From the NCBI RefSeq assembly GCF_907164955.1, contig NZ_OU015521.1:558001-622000 (forward strand): a stretch of DNA of 64,000 bases, read 5' to 3'. The position numbers and the translations under genes were made by a program. How positions within the stretch are numbered: the stretch's first letter is position 1; every line of letters starts with the position of its first letter. Shown here one piece after another: positions 37,883-47,231 of the stretch. Source of the stretch: Coxiella endosymbiont of Dermacentor marginatus (lineage in GTDB: Bacteria > Pseudomonadota > Gammaproteobacteria > Coxiellales > Coxiellaceae). Under the pieces are notes generated by a model. It was not told where the DNA came from and ran no database searches. It worked only from the letters and a program-made list of their open reading frames with translations.

Positions 37883-38374
37883 CTAAAATCGTCTAGCCAA
37901 TACTTTCTTAAGAACTCTATGTTTTTCGTGTTCCCACTCTCGACGTTTAATCGTTTCTCGTTTATCATACATTTTTTTACCTTTAACTAGAGCAACTTCA
38001 GTCTTAACGCGATTTTTATGCCAATGAAGATCCAAAGATACAACGGTAAAACCCTCATTTTGAACTGCATCAAATAGCTTATCAATTTCACGCTTACTTA
38101 AAAGCAATTTACGAAATCGTTGAGGGTCAGGTTTCGTATAGTTAGCCACATTAGGAAGGGGTGAAAAATGAGCTCCGGTTAACCAAGCCTCTCCACCTTG
38201 GAAAATGATATAGCTGTCTCTCAGGTGAATACATCCAGCTCGAATGCTTTTAACTTCCCAACCTTCCAATACTAATCCTGCTTCTAATCTCTGCTTTACA
38301 TAATAATCGTAGAATATCTTTTTGTTTAAAGCAATAATGCGAGTTTCAGGTTTTTTTGTGATTTGCTTGTTCAT
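37883..38374 (-). CDS. smpB: SsrA-binding protein SmpB
   Basis: Binds tmRNA and delivers it to stalled ribosomes. The 163-residue protein shows ALNKKIFYDYYVKQRLEAG, LEGWEVKSIRAG and the C-terminal KKMYDKRETIKRREW tail that enters the mRNA channel. It lies just upstream of ssrA on the same strand and divergent from ratA, with about 26 bases between the two starts, matching the conserved smpB/ratA arrangement. Confidence 0.96.
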   Translation of the reverse strand: MNKQITKKPETRIIALNKKIFYDYYVKQRLEAGLVLEGWEVKSIRAGCIHLRDSYIIFQGGEAWLTGAHFSPLPNVANYTKPDPQRFRKLLLSKREIDKLFDAVQNEGFTVVSLDLHWHKNRVKTEVALVKGKKMYDKRETIKRREWEHEKHRVLKKVLARRF

Positions 38375-38400
38375 GATGTTGATTATACTATTGGAAAAAT

Positions 38401-38841
38401 ATGCCTGACATCAATAAAAGTAAGATAGTGCCATATGAGCAAAAAGAAATGTACGGCCTAATAAATGATATCGAATCTTATTCCCAATTTGTTCCATTTT
38501 GCAGAAATAGTCAAATCAATAGCCGAACAATCGATGAAATACTAGCGACGTTGTCATTTTCAAAAGGGTGTCTAAGTAAATCCTTCACTACCTTAAATCG
38601 CCTCCAACCCTATAAGATGGTGAAAATACGTTTAGTAAATGGTCCCTTCAGACAACTGGAAGGTTTTTGGCAGTTTGAAGTCTTAGAAGGAGGATGTTGT
38701 CGAGTATCGTTAGATTTAGAATTTGAGTTTTCTTCACAGTGGCTTTCAGTAATGTTTGGCCCATTATTCAATCAAGTAGCTACTATGTTAGTAGATACCT
38801 TCTGCAAACGTGCTGATATTGTTTATGGGAAAAATTCTTGA
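38401..38841 (+). CDS. ratA: RatA / COQ10-like START-domain protein
   Basis: A 146-residue START/Bet v1-fold protein. It matches RatA of E. coli (reported to block 70S formation) and mitochondrial COQ10 (ubiquinone binding). Key segments are YGLINDIESYSQFVPFCRNS and the C-terminal FGPLFNQVATMLVDTFCKRA. Position between smpB (divergent) and ratB is conserved. A ubiquinone chaperone role is as likely as a toxin role. Its stop overlaps the ratB start by four bases. Confidence 0.85.
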   Translation: MPDINKSKIVPYEQKEMYGLINDIESYSQFVPFCRNSQINSRTIDEILATLSFSKGCLSKSFTTLNRLQPYKMVKIRLVNGPFRQLEGFWQFEVLEGGCCRVSLDLEFEFSSQWLSVMFGPLFNQVATMLVDTFCKRADIVYGKNS

Positions 38842-39119
38842 TTACCGTTAGTATTTGTTGTGCCACACCTAAAAAACAACTGGAAATCTCATTAAAAGTG
38901 GAAAAAAATAGTACTGTGGTTATGGTAATCAGGCGATCAGATATTTTGCAGCAGTTTCCTGAAATTAATTTGACCAAAGCTTACGTAGGGATTTATGGTA
39001 GACGTGTTACTCTCAGTACTAGCGTACAGGATGGTGACCGAATCGAAATCTACCGTTCTCTACTTATCGATCCGAAACAAGCGCGGCTATTAAGAGCTCA
39101 ACGTTTGGTTTCCAACTAA
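38838..39119 (+). CDS. ratB: RatB / RnfH-family ubiquitin-like protein
   Basis: A 93-residue protein of the RnfH family (UPF0125, beta-grasp fold). The C-terminal half is typical: VGIYGRRVTLSTSVQDGDRIEIYRSL, then LIDPKQARLLRAQ. The start is TTG at 38838, overlapping the ratA stop, so translation is probably coupled. The function of the family is poorly known. Confidence 0.85.
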   Translation: MITVSICCATPKKQLEISLKVEKNSTVVMVIRRSDILQQFPEINLTKAYVGIYGRRVTLSTSVQDGDRIEIYRSLLIDPKQARLLRAQRLVSN

Positions 39120-39166
39120 TTATCAAAAGAAACAAACATTATAAAGGCTGAGTAGATTCTATCTAG

Positions 39167-39481
39167 TTAATGGTTTGTTTTTTCTATCCAAAAGTCAGTG
39201 ACGTGATTATTGTGTAAGCAAATAATTAAATGAGTCAGTTGCATTCGTTGACGCCTCCCATGTTGGAACGTATAAACATACACCATCCGATTATCAGAAA
39301 AAATATTAACAAGCACCGGATCAGCCAATATTGCTCGTACCTGATCTTTAGTCATTCCCTTATACAAGGTGCTCAGATCCTTATCCGAAAAGATGTTTCC
39401 TTGTTGAATAGGTGGATGATAAACGCAACCCTCTAATGTTATAATTAAGTAGACTAGAAAGATCAATGTTGCACGCCTCAT
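39167..39481 (-). CDS. bamE: Outer membrane assembly lipoprotein BamE
   Basis: Lipoprotein subunit of the BAM complex that inserts beta-barrel proteins such as the OmpA-like protein at 60421. The 104 residues start with a signal peptide and lipobox LEGC (acylated Cys19), followed by the BamE core: LYKGMTKDQVRAILADPV and a YVYTFQHGR strand. Processing requires LspA (9993). It is convergent with ratB and divergent from fur, as in other gammaproteobacteria. Confidence 0.93.
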   Translation of the reverse strand: MRRATLIFLVYLIITLEGCVYHPPIQQGNIFSDKDLSTLYKGMTKDQVRAILADPVLVNIFSDNRMVYVYTFQHGRRQRMQLTHLIICLHNNHVTDFWIEKTNH

Positions 39482-39693
39482 AATGGAAGCTCCTTATTTT
39501 CCATATTTTAAAAATGAGATGCGATTATAACGTATTTTCTCCGAAGTATGCAGCTATTAAAGGATATTCAAGTAAAGCCACAATTAATTTTTAGAAAGCA
39601 TAAAAGGGAATTAACTGAAAAAGAAAGAGAGTTAACTGTAAAAAAAAGCTATGTTAGAATAGTTTTGATTATTCTAAATAATAGGATTTTTTA

Positions 39694-40122
39694 TTGAAAG
39701 ATCGAGCACTGCGTAAAGTCGGGCTTAAGGTAACGCTCCCACGTCTTAAAATACTAAAAATATTAGAAAGCGCTGATCCTCATCATATGAGTGCCGAAAA
39801 TGTTTATCGCAAACTAGTAGAAATGGGAAAAGATGTGGGACTCGCTACGGTATACCGCGTGCTCACACAATTTGAAGCAGCGGGGTTGATAAAGCGGCAT
39901 AACTTTGAAAGTGGGAGTGGGCATTCTGTTTTTGAAATGAATCAAGGAGAGCATCACGATCATTTAGTTTGTATCAATTGCGGTAAAGTAGAAGAGTTTA
40001 TCGATGAAGTTATTGAAAATCGTCAGGAATTAATTGCTAGAAAATCCAAGTTTAGAATGACCAATCACAATTTGACAATTTACGGTATTTGTCAGTTCTG
40101 CGAAGAGCGTTCTTTTAAATGA
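39694..40122 (+). CDS. fur: Ferric uptake regulator Fur
   Basis: Iron-responsive repressor. The winged-helix domain includes LKVTLPRLKILKILE and GLATVYRVLTQFEAAGLI. The metal-binding dimer domain has HHDHLVCINCGKVEEF and the C-terminal CQFCEE, keeping the histidine and cysteine ligands. The only sensible start is TTG 39694, which begins before the family-typical ALRKVGLKVTLPR segment. The 142 residues are normal length. It is adjacent to bamE (divergent). Confidence 0.94.
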   Translation: MKDRALRKVGLKVTLPRLKILKILESADPHHMSAENVYRKLVEMGKDVGLATVYRVLTQFEAAGLIKRHNFESGSGHSVFEMNQGEHHDHLVCINCGKVEEFIDEVIENRQELIARKSKFRMTNHNLTIYGICQFCEERSFK

Positions 40123-40169
40123 GAAACAACTTAAATAATTCTAAAATTTTTAATATGGAACGGAATATC

Positions 40170-41057
40170 TTATACCTTTGGCGTATGTCTTTCCCAGTTC
40201 AGTTTACGACGTAATACGTCGTAATAATTGTAATCATTTGGATGAATGAGATGCAATAAATGCTTATACTTATGAATACAGATACTCCCATCCGCTGTTA
40301 ATGCCACCCGATATTGCCCATCATTACTTACAGAAGGTGATACACCATTTTGAGAAGAAATATTTATCTTTACTTGACTATGAGCTTGGACGACTATAGG
40401 CCGGCTGCTTAAAGTGTGAGGAAACATTGGAACTAAAGCAATAACATCTAATTGTGGATGTAAAATAGGTCCTCCACCTGATAAGGCATAAGCGGTTGAT
40501 CCTGTTGGAGTAGTTACAATTAATCCATCGGCGCGTTGACTGCATACAAAATCGTCGTTAATTGAAATATCAAATTCAATCATTTTTGCAGCATCTCCTG
40601 GAAGTAATACAACATCATTAAGTGCGATCCCTTGAGTAATAATTTTTCCTTTACATTCAGCGGTCATTTCTAAAAGAAAGCGTGTCTCTTCTTTGTAATT
40701 CCCTTCTAAAATGGAATTGATTTTTAGGAACTCATTGGGAGAAATATCTGTAAGAAAACCTAAACGTCCTCGATTAATTCCTAGAACAGGAATTTTCTGA
40801 GAAACAGCAACATGCGCAGCTTTGAGTAAGCTTCCATCTCCACCTACTACTATTAATAAGTCTACTGTTTCTTTCAATTGATGATCTGGTGACGCGATTA
40901 AATTACGATCTTCTAAAATATACGCGCCACGTTCTTCAACAAAAACAGTTTTATTCAAAGATAAAAGATATTCTTTAAGAGCTCGCAAGGTTTCTGGAAC
41001 TCCATCGATTCTTTCGCGTCCCATTAGTGCAATTCGATGGAACAGTGGTTTTTTCAT
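40170..41057 (-). CDS. nadK: NAD kinase
   Basis: Phosphorylates NAD to NADP. The GGDG motif ([13 protein letters not shown]), the ALNDVVLL segment and [13 protein letters not shown] are all present, in 295 residues (E. coli 292). It is convergent with fur and divergent from grpE; nadK next to grpE is conserved in gammaproteobacteria. Confidence 0.95.
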   Translation of the reverse strand: MKKPLFHRIALMGRERIDGVPETLRALKEYLLSLNKTVFVEERGAYILEDRNLIASPDHQLKETVDLLIVVGGDGSLLKAAHVAVSQKIPVLGINRGRLGFLTDISPNEFLKINSILEGNYKEETRFLLEMTAECKGKIITQGIALNDVVLLPGDAAKMIEFDISINDDFVCSQRADGLIVTTPTGSTAYALSGGGPILHPQLDVIALVPMFPHTLSSRPIVVQAHSQVKINISSQNGVSPSVSNDGQYRVALTADGSICIHKYKHLLHLIHPNDYNYYDVLRRKLNWERHTPKV

Positions 41058-41216
41058 AAGAGTTGAGAATAACTTTTTTAAAATAAGAAAGCCACAGGTT
41101 ATTAGGTTATGATAGTTTCCTAGCTAATGAAATTGAGCTTAGAGATTTTACAGAGCTTCATATTTTATTTAGTATTTATTTAGTATTTGATCTTAATTAT
41201 GACGAGGAGATTCAAA

Positions 41217-41831
41217 ATGAGCGAAAAAGAAAAGTCTGAATCTGAACTTAATCCTAAGAATAAAAAGGAAAAAGTAGTAAAAGACGAAGAAGAGAAAATA
41301 AAAGTAGAAAAAGACATCTCTCAGGAGGTAGAGCAATATCGAGAAGGACTCGAATTTCCCGCTCGTGAGAAACTAGAAAGTCAGCTCATTAACTTGGAGC
41401 GAAAATTAGATGAATATAAAAATCAATACATTCGTTCACAGGCAGAAATGGATAATTTACGTAAGCGGGCAGATCGAGATATCGTAAATGCCATAAAATA
41501 TGGTGTAGAACAATTAATGATCGATCTTTTACCAGTGGTTGATAGTTTAATCCACGGTCTTGATAGTCCCGAATCAACCGATCCACATGTTAAAAGTCTA
41601 CGAGAAGGAATGAGTTTAACATTAGATTTATTACAAAAAACACTTGAAAAGCACGGCGTTGAGATTATTGATCCTAAACCAGGTAGTCTTTTTAATCCCG
41701 CTTTTCATGAAGCTATGGCTACTCAGAATGTGCCGGATGCTAAACCTGATACGATTATACAGCTGATGCAAAAAGGCTATCAGCTCAACGGTCGAGTATT
41801 ACGAGCGGCATGGGTCATTGTAGCAGCTTAA
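41217..41831 (+). CDS. grpE: Nucleotide exchange factor GrpE
   Basis: Releases ADP from DnaK. I chose ATG 41217, preceded by GAGGAG, giving 204 residues; an in-frame ATG at 41187 would add ten residues. The N-terminal 60 residues are charged, rich in Lys and Glu. A long coiled-coil helix (about 55-100) follows, then the beta domain with LEKHGVEIIDPKPGSLFNP and HEAMATQNV. It is separated from dnaK by about 0.8 kb of gene-free DNA. Confidence 0.95.
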   Translation: MSEKEKSESELNPKNKKEKVVKDEEEKIKVEKDISQEVEQYREGLEFPAREKLESQLINLERKLDEYKNQYIRSQAEMDNLRKRADRDIVNAIKYGVEQLMIDLLPVVDSLIHGLDSPESTDPHVKSLREGMSLTLDLLQKTLEKHGVEIIDPKPGSLFNPAFHEAMATQNVPDAKPDTIIQLMQKGYQLNGRVLRAAWVIVAA

Positions 41832-42581
41832 ATTTTCAAGGTTATAGTTAACTAATTTTAAAGATTAAAATAACCATACGAAAATTTTCTCTTTTTTTAG
41901 ATATGATGATAAAAGTTCGGGAGATAAGGTGTCTTTTATAGATTGTGTGAGGCGATCATTCGATTATTTTTGATGGTGCTCATGATTTTATATGTTTCTG
42001 GATAGAGTTTTGAGAGACATCTATCATTATTAAAACGACGTGGGAAAAAACTGGAAATTATAGGAGAATTTGTTAACCGAGCAGTTTAAGGTATTTAATA
42101 AACAGTCGAATTTCAATATGATTTGTCATAAATTTCAATATGATTTTATCACAGATGAATTAGAAAACGTATTCGAAATAAAAAATAGTAATCGACACAT
42201 CATTCATCTGATGAAGATCGTTATTATATTTTAAGTTAACATTACAGAACTTTTACACTTTCTTACAGGAAGAAGTGGGCTGTTGCTATTTAGTCAGCAT
42301 TCTCAGATAGACTTTATGAATCAAGACAAATTATCTACTCAAACTCTGAAGTTTTTGACAGCATTCCGGAGGTAAGTTTATAAAATCTCGTGTGATTCTA
42401 TCTACTTGAATATTCTGTCTACTTAAGAAAGCAAGGAAATTAGATTCAAGTGAGATAATTTAACCTCTCAGGAAATCTTTCCTATACTTTTTCGTTAGGA
42501 ATTGGAGAATATAATTGTGAAAATATTTAGAGATTATGTTTCTCTAACTTAGCACAAATTTTAAATCGTTGATATATTTCC
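41832..42581. other. Gene-free stretch between grpE and dnaK
   Basis: No family match is seen. A TTG-started frame of 54 codons (42070-42234), with AGGAG just upstream, includes the segment YDFITDELENVFEIKNSN. It could be a small gene but shows no recognised similarity, so I do not call it. A short direct repeat (ATTTCAATATGATTT) lies around 42112-42145. Confidence 0.45.
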
Positions 42582-42609
42582 CTTGAAATCTTAAACCCTG
42601 CCCCCACCT
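42582..42609 (+). promoter_or_regulatory. dnaK: Heat-shock (sigma-32) promoter of dnaK
   Basis: CTTGAAA (42582-42588) and CCCCACCT (42602-42609), separated by 13 bases, match the sigma-32 consensus CTTGAAA / CCCCATNT with one mismatch. The element lies 39 bases upstream of the dnaK ATG. This indicates that heat-shock control of dnaK is retained. Confidence 0.8.
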
Positions 42610-42648
42610 AACTAGAAAGGCATCCTATATTTTTAGAGAGGAAAAAGA

Positions 42649-44625
42649 ATGGCTGAGACTATTGGCATTGATTTAGGTACTACCAACTCTTGTGTTGCGG
42701 TGATGGAGGGTGGAAAAGTACGAGTAATCGAAAATTCTGAGGGCTCACGTACTACGCCGTCGACTGTCGCTTACACAAAAGATGAAGAAATATTAGTGGG
42801 TGCATCTGCGAAGCGACAAGCTGTCACAAATCCAGATAGAACTCTCTTCGCAATTAAGCGCTTGATTGGGCGTCGCTTCGATGACGGTGTTGTTCAAAAA
42901 GATATCAAAATGGTGCCATACAAGATTATTAAGGCAGATAACGGAGATGCTTGGGTGGAAGTAACAGGCAGGGATGGTCGTCGAGAGAATTTAGCACCAC
43001 CGCAAATTTCTGCTCAAGTTCTAATGAAAATGAAGAAGACAGCCGAAGACTACTTAGGTCATCCAGTAACTGATGCTGTGATAACAGTACCGGCTTACTT
43101 CAACGATTCGCAACGTCAAGCGACCAAGGATTCTGGCAAGATTGCGGGTCTTAATGTGAAACGTATCATCAATGAACCTACTGCTGCCGCATTAGCCTAT
43201 GGGATGGACAAGAAGAAAGGCGACCGCAAAATCTCTGTTTATGATTTAGGTGGTGGGACGTTTGATGTTTCTATTATTGAAATTGCCGAAGTGGATGGTG
43301 AGCATCAATTTGAGGTACTAGCTACGAATGGCGACACCTTCCTAGGAGGTGAAGACTTTGACTTGCGGTTAATTGACTATTTGGCTAACGAGTTTAAGAA
43401 AGATGTGGGTGTGGATTTACATAACGATCCTCTGGCACTACAGCGCTTAAAAGAAGCAGCTGAAAAAGCGAAAATTGAGCTCTCGTCTAGCCATCAGACT
43501 GATGTCAATTTGCCTTACATTACTGCAGATGCTGCTGGTCCTAAACATTTAAATATTCGTGTTACTCGGGCGAAATTGGAATCACTAGTAGAGGATTTAA
43601 TTGAAAAAACGATCGAACCCTGTAAGACAGCGATTCAAGACGCTGGTCTCAAGGTTTCTGAAATCGATGATGTAATTTTAGTTGGTGGTCAAACTCGTAT
43701 GCCAAAAGTTCAGGAAGCTGTTAAAGAATTTTTCGGGAAGGAAGCGCGTAAAGATGTGAATCCAGATGAGGCAGTAGCCATTGGTGCAGCTATTCAAGGC
43801 GCAGTATTGTCTGGCGAAGTCAAAGATGTATTGTTACTTGATGTTACACCACTCTCCTTGGGAATTGAAACTCTAGGTGGAGTTATGACTAAACTAATTG
43901 ATAAAAATACTACGATTCCAACAAAAGCTAACCAAGTATTTTCAACTGCTGAAGATAATCAAACCGCTGTTACAGTTCATGTTTTACAAGGTGAACGAGA
44001 AATGGCTGTAGCAAATAAATCATTGGGGCGTTTTGATCTGACGGATATCCCACCAGCGCCACGAGGTATGCCGCAAATTGAAGTAACTTTTGATATTGAT
44101 GCTAACGGCATTCTTCATGTGTCGGCGAAAAATAAAGCAACGGGTAAGGAGCAATCAATTGTAATTAAAGCCTCAAGCGGTTTGTCAGATGAAGAAGTTA
44201 AAAAGATGGTCAAAGATGCAGAAGCGCATCGAGAGACAGATCTCAAGTTCCATAAGTTGGTAGATGCGCGAAACCAAGCTGACACGGTGATTCATACTGT
44301 TGAAAAATCTATGAAAGACTTAGAATCCGCCAAGGTTACGATTGACGAAAAAGATATCATTGAAAAAGCAATTAGAACTCTTAAAGAAGAGATTAAAGGG
44401 AATGATAGAGATGCGATTGAGAAAAAAACTAAGGCATTGACAGAGTATTCTTCTAAATTGGTAGAACGCCTCTATGCTTCTAAGAAGGGTTCTGCTGGAG
44501 ATCCTTCGGGTAGTACAACAGGTTCTAAAGAATCTCAGAATGAAAGTGTCAAGAAGGAGGATGTCGTTGATGCTGAGTTCGAAGAGGTTAAAGACGAAAA
44601 GAAAGGGGATGAAGATAAGAAGTAG
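42649..44625 (+). CDS. dnaK: Molecular chaperone DnaK (Hsp70)
   Basis: ATP-dependent chaperone. The nucleotide-binding domain begins with [11 protein letters not shown] and contains [12 protein letters not shown] and the [14 protein letters not shown] segment. The substrate-binding domain follows [14 protein letters not shown], and the lid leads to a charged C-terminal tail ending with [15 protein letters not shown] and a further lysine/aspartate-rich extension. At 658 residues it is about 20 longer than E. coli DnaK because of the tail. A sigma-32 promoter and AGAGAGG ribosome site precede it; dnaJ follows. Confidence 0.97.
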   Translation: MAETIGIDLGTTNSCVAVMEGGKVRVIENSEGSRTTPSTVAYTKDEEILVGASAKRQAVTNPDRTLFAIKRLIGRRFDDGVVQKDIKMVPYKIIKADNGDAWVEVTGRDGRRENLAPPQISAQVLMKMKKTAEDYLGHPVTDAVITVPAYFNDSQRQATKDSGKIAGLNVKRIINEPTAAALAYGMDKKKGDRKISVYDLGGGTFDVSIIEIAEVDGEHQFEVLATNGDTFLGGEDFDLRLIDYLANEFKKDVGVDLHNDPLALQRLKEAAEKAKIELSSSHQTDVNLPYITADAAGPKHLNIRVTRAKLESLVEDLIEKTIEPCKTAIQDAGLKVSEIDDVILVGGQTRMPKVQEAVKEFFGKEARKDVNPDEAVAIGAAIQGAVLSGEVKDVLLLDVTPLSLGIETLGGVMTKLIDKNTTIPTKANQVFSTAEDNQTAVTVHVLQGEREMAVANKSLGRFDLTDIPPAPRGMPQIEVTFDIDANGILHVSAKNKATGKEQSIVIKASSGLSDEEVKKMVKDAEAHRETDLKFHKLVDARNQADTVIHTVEKSMKDLESAKVTIDEKDIIEKAIRTLKEEIKGNDRDAIEKKTKALTEYSSKLVERLYASKKGSAGDPSGSTTGSKESQNESVKKEDVVDAEFEEVKDEKKGDEDKK

Positions 44626-44739
44626 GTAATAGCTGAAAGCTTCTTGTTATCCCGACTCACATAATTTCACTAGTCGCTAAATCTCCACTTTCATTGGCGA
44701 GGATGTTGTCTCTAAAGAAGAATCGGAAAAGCATATCTC

Positions 44740-45864
44740 ATGGCAAAGCGCGATTATTATGAAGTTCTGGGCGTCAGCCGGACAGCGACTGAGGCTGAAG
44801 TTAAAAAAGCCTTCCGTCGTCTGGCAATGAAGTATCATCCAGATCGGAATATTGGTGATAAAGATGCAGAGATGAAATTTAAAGAAGCACGAGAGGCTTA
44901 CGAAGTACTTTCTGATTCACGTAAAAGAGCTTCTTATGATCAGTTTAGTCATGCTAATGTAGAGCACTCTTTTGGAGAAGGAGTGGGCGGGGGTTTTGGT
45001 TTTGGAGATTTAGGAGATATTTTTGGTGATATTTTTGGTGATATTTTTGGAGGCGGGCGGCCTAAACCTCGTGAAAAACAAGGAGCTGATTTAAACTATG
45101 ATCTTATTCTTTCGTTAGAAGAAGTTGTTCACGGAATTACTCAAAAAATTAAAGTTCCAACTTGGATGAATTGCGGCACATGTAATGGGAGTGGCGCTAA
45201 GAAAGGTACCAGACCGATTACTTGCCAGCGTTGCAGTGGGAGCGGAAAGATGCGTATGCATCATGGATTTCTGCAGGTGCAACAAACATGTTCGGTATGT
45301 CGTGGGACAGGACAAGTCATTAAAGACTTTTGTCCTGATTGTTATGGTCAAGGTCGTCGTCAGCAAACAAAAACTTTATCTATTAAAATTCCCCAAGGTA
45401 TTGATACTGGTGATCGTATTCGTCTCTCTGGTAAAGGAGAAGCAGGTCTTTTTGGGGCGTTGCCTGGGGATCTCTATGTGCAAATTCAGGTAAAACCCCA
45501 TCCCATCTTTCAGCGGGAAGGTAACGACTTACATTCGGAGGTGCCTATTGATTTCGTTACAGCTGCTTTAGGAGGAGAAGTCGAAATCCCAACACTAGAT
45601 GGTGCTGTACGTTTGATGATTCCTTCAGAAACACAAAGTGGAAAGCAATTTCGTTTGCGAGGAAAAGGCGTGAAAGCATTACAAAGTGGTGAAGTAGGAG
45701 ATTTGATTTGTCATGTTACGGTAGAAACACCGATAAAATTAAATACGGAACAAAAAGAATCATTAAAGCGTTTTGCTGGGCTATTGGAAAAAGAAGGTAA
45801 AAATCATAGTCCGCGTAGACGAAGTTGGTTTGATAGTGTAAAAGAATTTTTTACGACAAAGTAA
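44740..45864 (+). CDS. dnaJ: Co-chaperone DnaJ (Hsp40)
   Basis: Stimulates DnaK ATPase. The J domain (1-70) has the HPD motif in KYHPDRN. A Gly/Phe region follows, with the unit GDIF repeated three times in direct succession near residue 95-106. Four zinc-binding CxxCxGxG repeats lie between about 145 and 205 ([32 protein letters not shown]). The C-terminal substrate-binding domains are intact. The 374 residues match E. coli (376). It follows dnaK by 114 bases. Confidence 0.97.
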   Translation: MAKRDYYEVLGVSRTATEAEVKKAFRRLAMKYHPDRNIGDKDAEMKFKEAREAYEVLSDSRKRASYDQFSHANVEHSFGEGVGGGFGFGDLGDIFGDIFGDIFGGGRPKPREKQGADLNYDLILSLEEVVHGITQKIKVPTWMNCGTCNGSGAKKGTRPITCQRCSGSGKMRMHHGFLQVQQTCSVCRGTGQVIKDFCPDCYGQGRRQQTKTLSIKIPQGIDTGDRIRLSGKGEAGLFGALPGDLYVQIQVKPHPIFQREGNDLHSEVPIDFVTAALGGEVEIPTLDGAVRLMIPSETQSGKQFRLRGKGVKALQSGEVGDLICHVTVETPIKLNTEQKESLKRFAGLLEKEGKNHSPRRRSWFDSVKEFFTTK

Positions 45865-45992
45865 AGGTGAATTTTCTAGAAATGCTAAAAATAATTAATT
45901 ACTAAATTGGCTTTCCATTGCATTCAGAATCGCTTATCCTTGGGCGGATCAAAGTTTATTTCAGATTTTAAAAGAGGTATTGCTGCCAAAAA

Positions 45993-47156
45993 ATGAGCGA
46001 TTTAAATCCGCTTAACGGGCGAAAGCCAGCAATTTTGGCATTAGCTGACGGTAGCTTGTTTTCTGGGTATGCTATTGGAGTAGATGGCCAAACTGCTGGA
46101 GAGGTTATTTTTAATACGTCATCGACAGGTTATCAGGAAATTTTGACAGATCCTTCGTATGTGGAACAAATTGTTGCTTTGACTTGCCCTCACATTGGTA
46201 ATGTAGGAGTTAATATCAACGATCAGGAATCACATCGAATTTGGGTTTCTGGATTAGTTATCCGTGAATTGTCTTCTATTGTCAGTAATTGGCGCGCTGA
46301 GCAATCACTTGAAGATTATTTAAAATCTGAGGGAATTGTTGCCATTGCAGGAATTGATACTCGGCGATTGGTTCGCTTGATCCGTAAGCAAGGTGCGTTG
46401 CACGGGTGTATTATAGCTGGCAAAGATGCAGATGCCGATCAAGCTCTTAAATATGCCAATGCTTATCTGAGCTCGGAAGGGAGGGATTTAACCAAAATTG
46501 CTTCCAGAAAAAGAATACAAACTTGGGTCGAGAAAACCTTAGTTCTTGAAGATAACAATCAAGAAACTGAACAGCAAGGCAACTATCATATTGTGGTTTA
46601 CGATTATGGTTTAAAACGGCAAATTTTGCGTTTGTTGATAGATAATGGTTGCTCTATAACGGTTGTTCCTGCTCAAACACCCATAAAAGCAGTTTTGGAT
46701 TTGAATCCTAATGGTATTGTGTTGTCTAATGGGCCAGGTGATCCTGGAGCTTGTGATTATGCAATTTCGGCAATTCAAGAAATTTTAGAAAAGGGCATTC
46801 CTTTGTTAGGAATTTGCTTAGGCTTTCAGCTTTTGGTGTTAGCTTGCGGCGGTAGAACAGAAAAAATGAAGTTTGGACATCATGGAGTCAATCATCCCAT
46901 TCAAAATATTGTAACCGGACGTGTTTATATTACCAGTCAAAATCATAATTTTGTGGTGGATGAAAGAAATTTACCGGATACCTTGGAAGTAACACATCGT
47001 TCTTTATTTGATGGTACGTTGCAAGGAATTGCACATACGATCAAGCCAGCGATTGCTTTTCAGGGTCATCCGGAAGCAAGTCCTGGACCTCAGGATATGA
47101 GGGGAATATTTAAAGAGTTTATTGAGTTGATAAGAAAAAAATCTCCTCACTTTTAA
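45993..47156 (+). CDS. carA: Carbamoyl-phosphate synthase small subunit
   Basis: Glutamine amidotransferase subunit that feeds ammonia to CarB for pyrimidine and arginine synthesis. The N-terminal domain has FNTSSTGYQEILTDPSY. The class I amidotransferase domain has the nucleophile Cys275 in LGICLGFQ, and the His/Glu pair in GHPEASPGP. The 387 residues match E. coli (382). carB follows 63 bases later. dapB, which often lies between dnaJ and carA, is absent. Confidence 0.96.
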   Translation: MSDLNPLNGRKPAILALADGSLFSGYAIGVDGQTAGEVIFNTSSTGYQEILTDPSYVEQIVALTCPHIGNVGVNINDQESHRIWVSGLVIRELSSIVSNWRAEQSLEDYLKSEGIVAIAGIDTRRLVRLIRKQGALHGCIIAGKDADADQALKYANAYLSSEGRDLTKIASRKRIQTWVEKTLVLEDNNQETEQQGNYHIVVYDYGLKRQILRLLIDNGCSITVVPAQTPIKAVLDLNPNGIVLSNGPGDPGACDYAISAIQEILEKGIPLLGICLGFQLLVLACGGRTEKMKFGHHGVNHPIQNIVTGRVYITSQNHNFVVDERNLPDTLEVTHRSLFDGTLQGIAHTIKPAIAFQGHPEASPGPQDMRGIFKEFIELIRKKSPHF

Positions 47157-47231
47157 CAATCCTTAAGAAAGAAGTGGAAGGGAGAAAAATGGGGGCACGA
47201 GAAAAGCAGTGCACTCATTATGATAAATAAC

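Noticed and set aside
42070-42234. 54-codon TTG frame with AGGAG upstream, between grpE and dnaK
   Set aside because: Ribosome site is plausible, but the start is weak and no similarity is recognised; kept as a note only.
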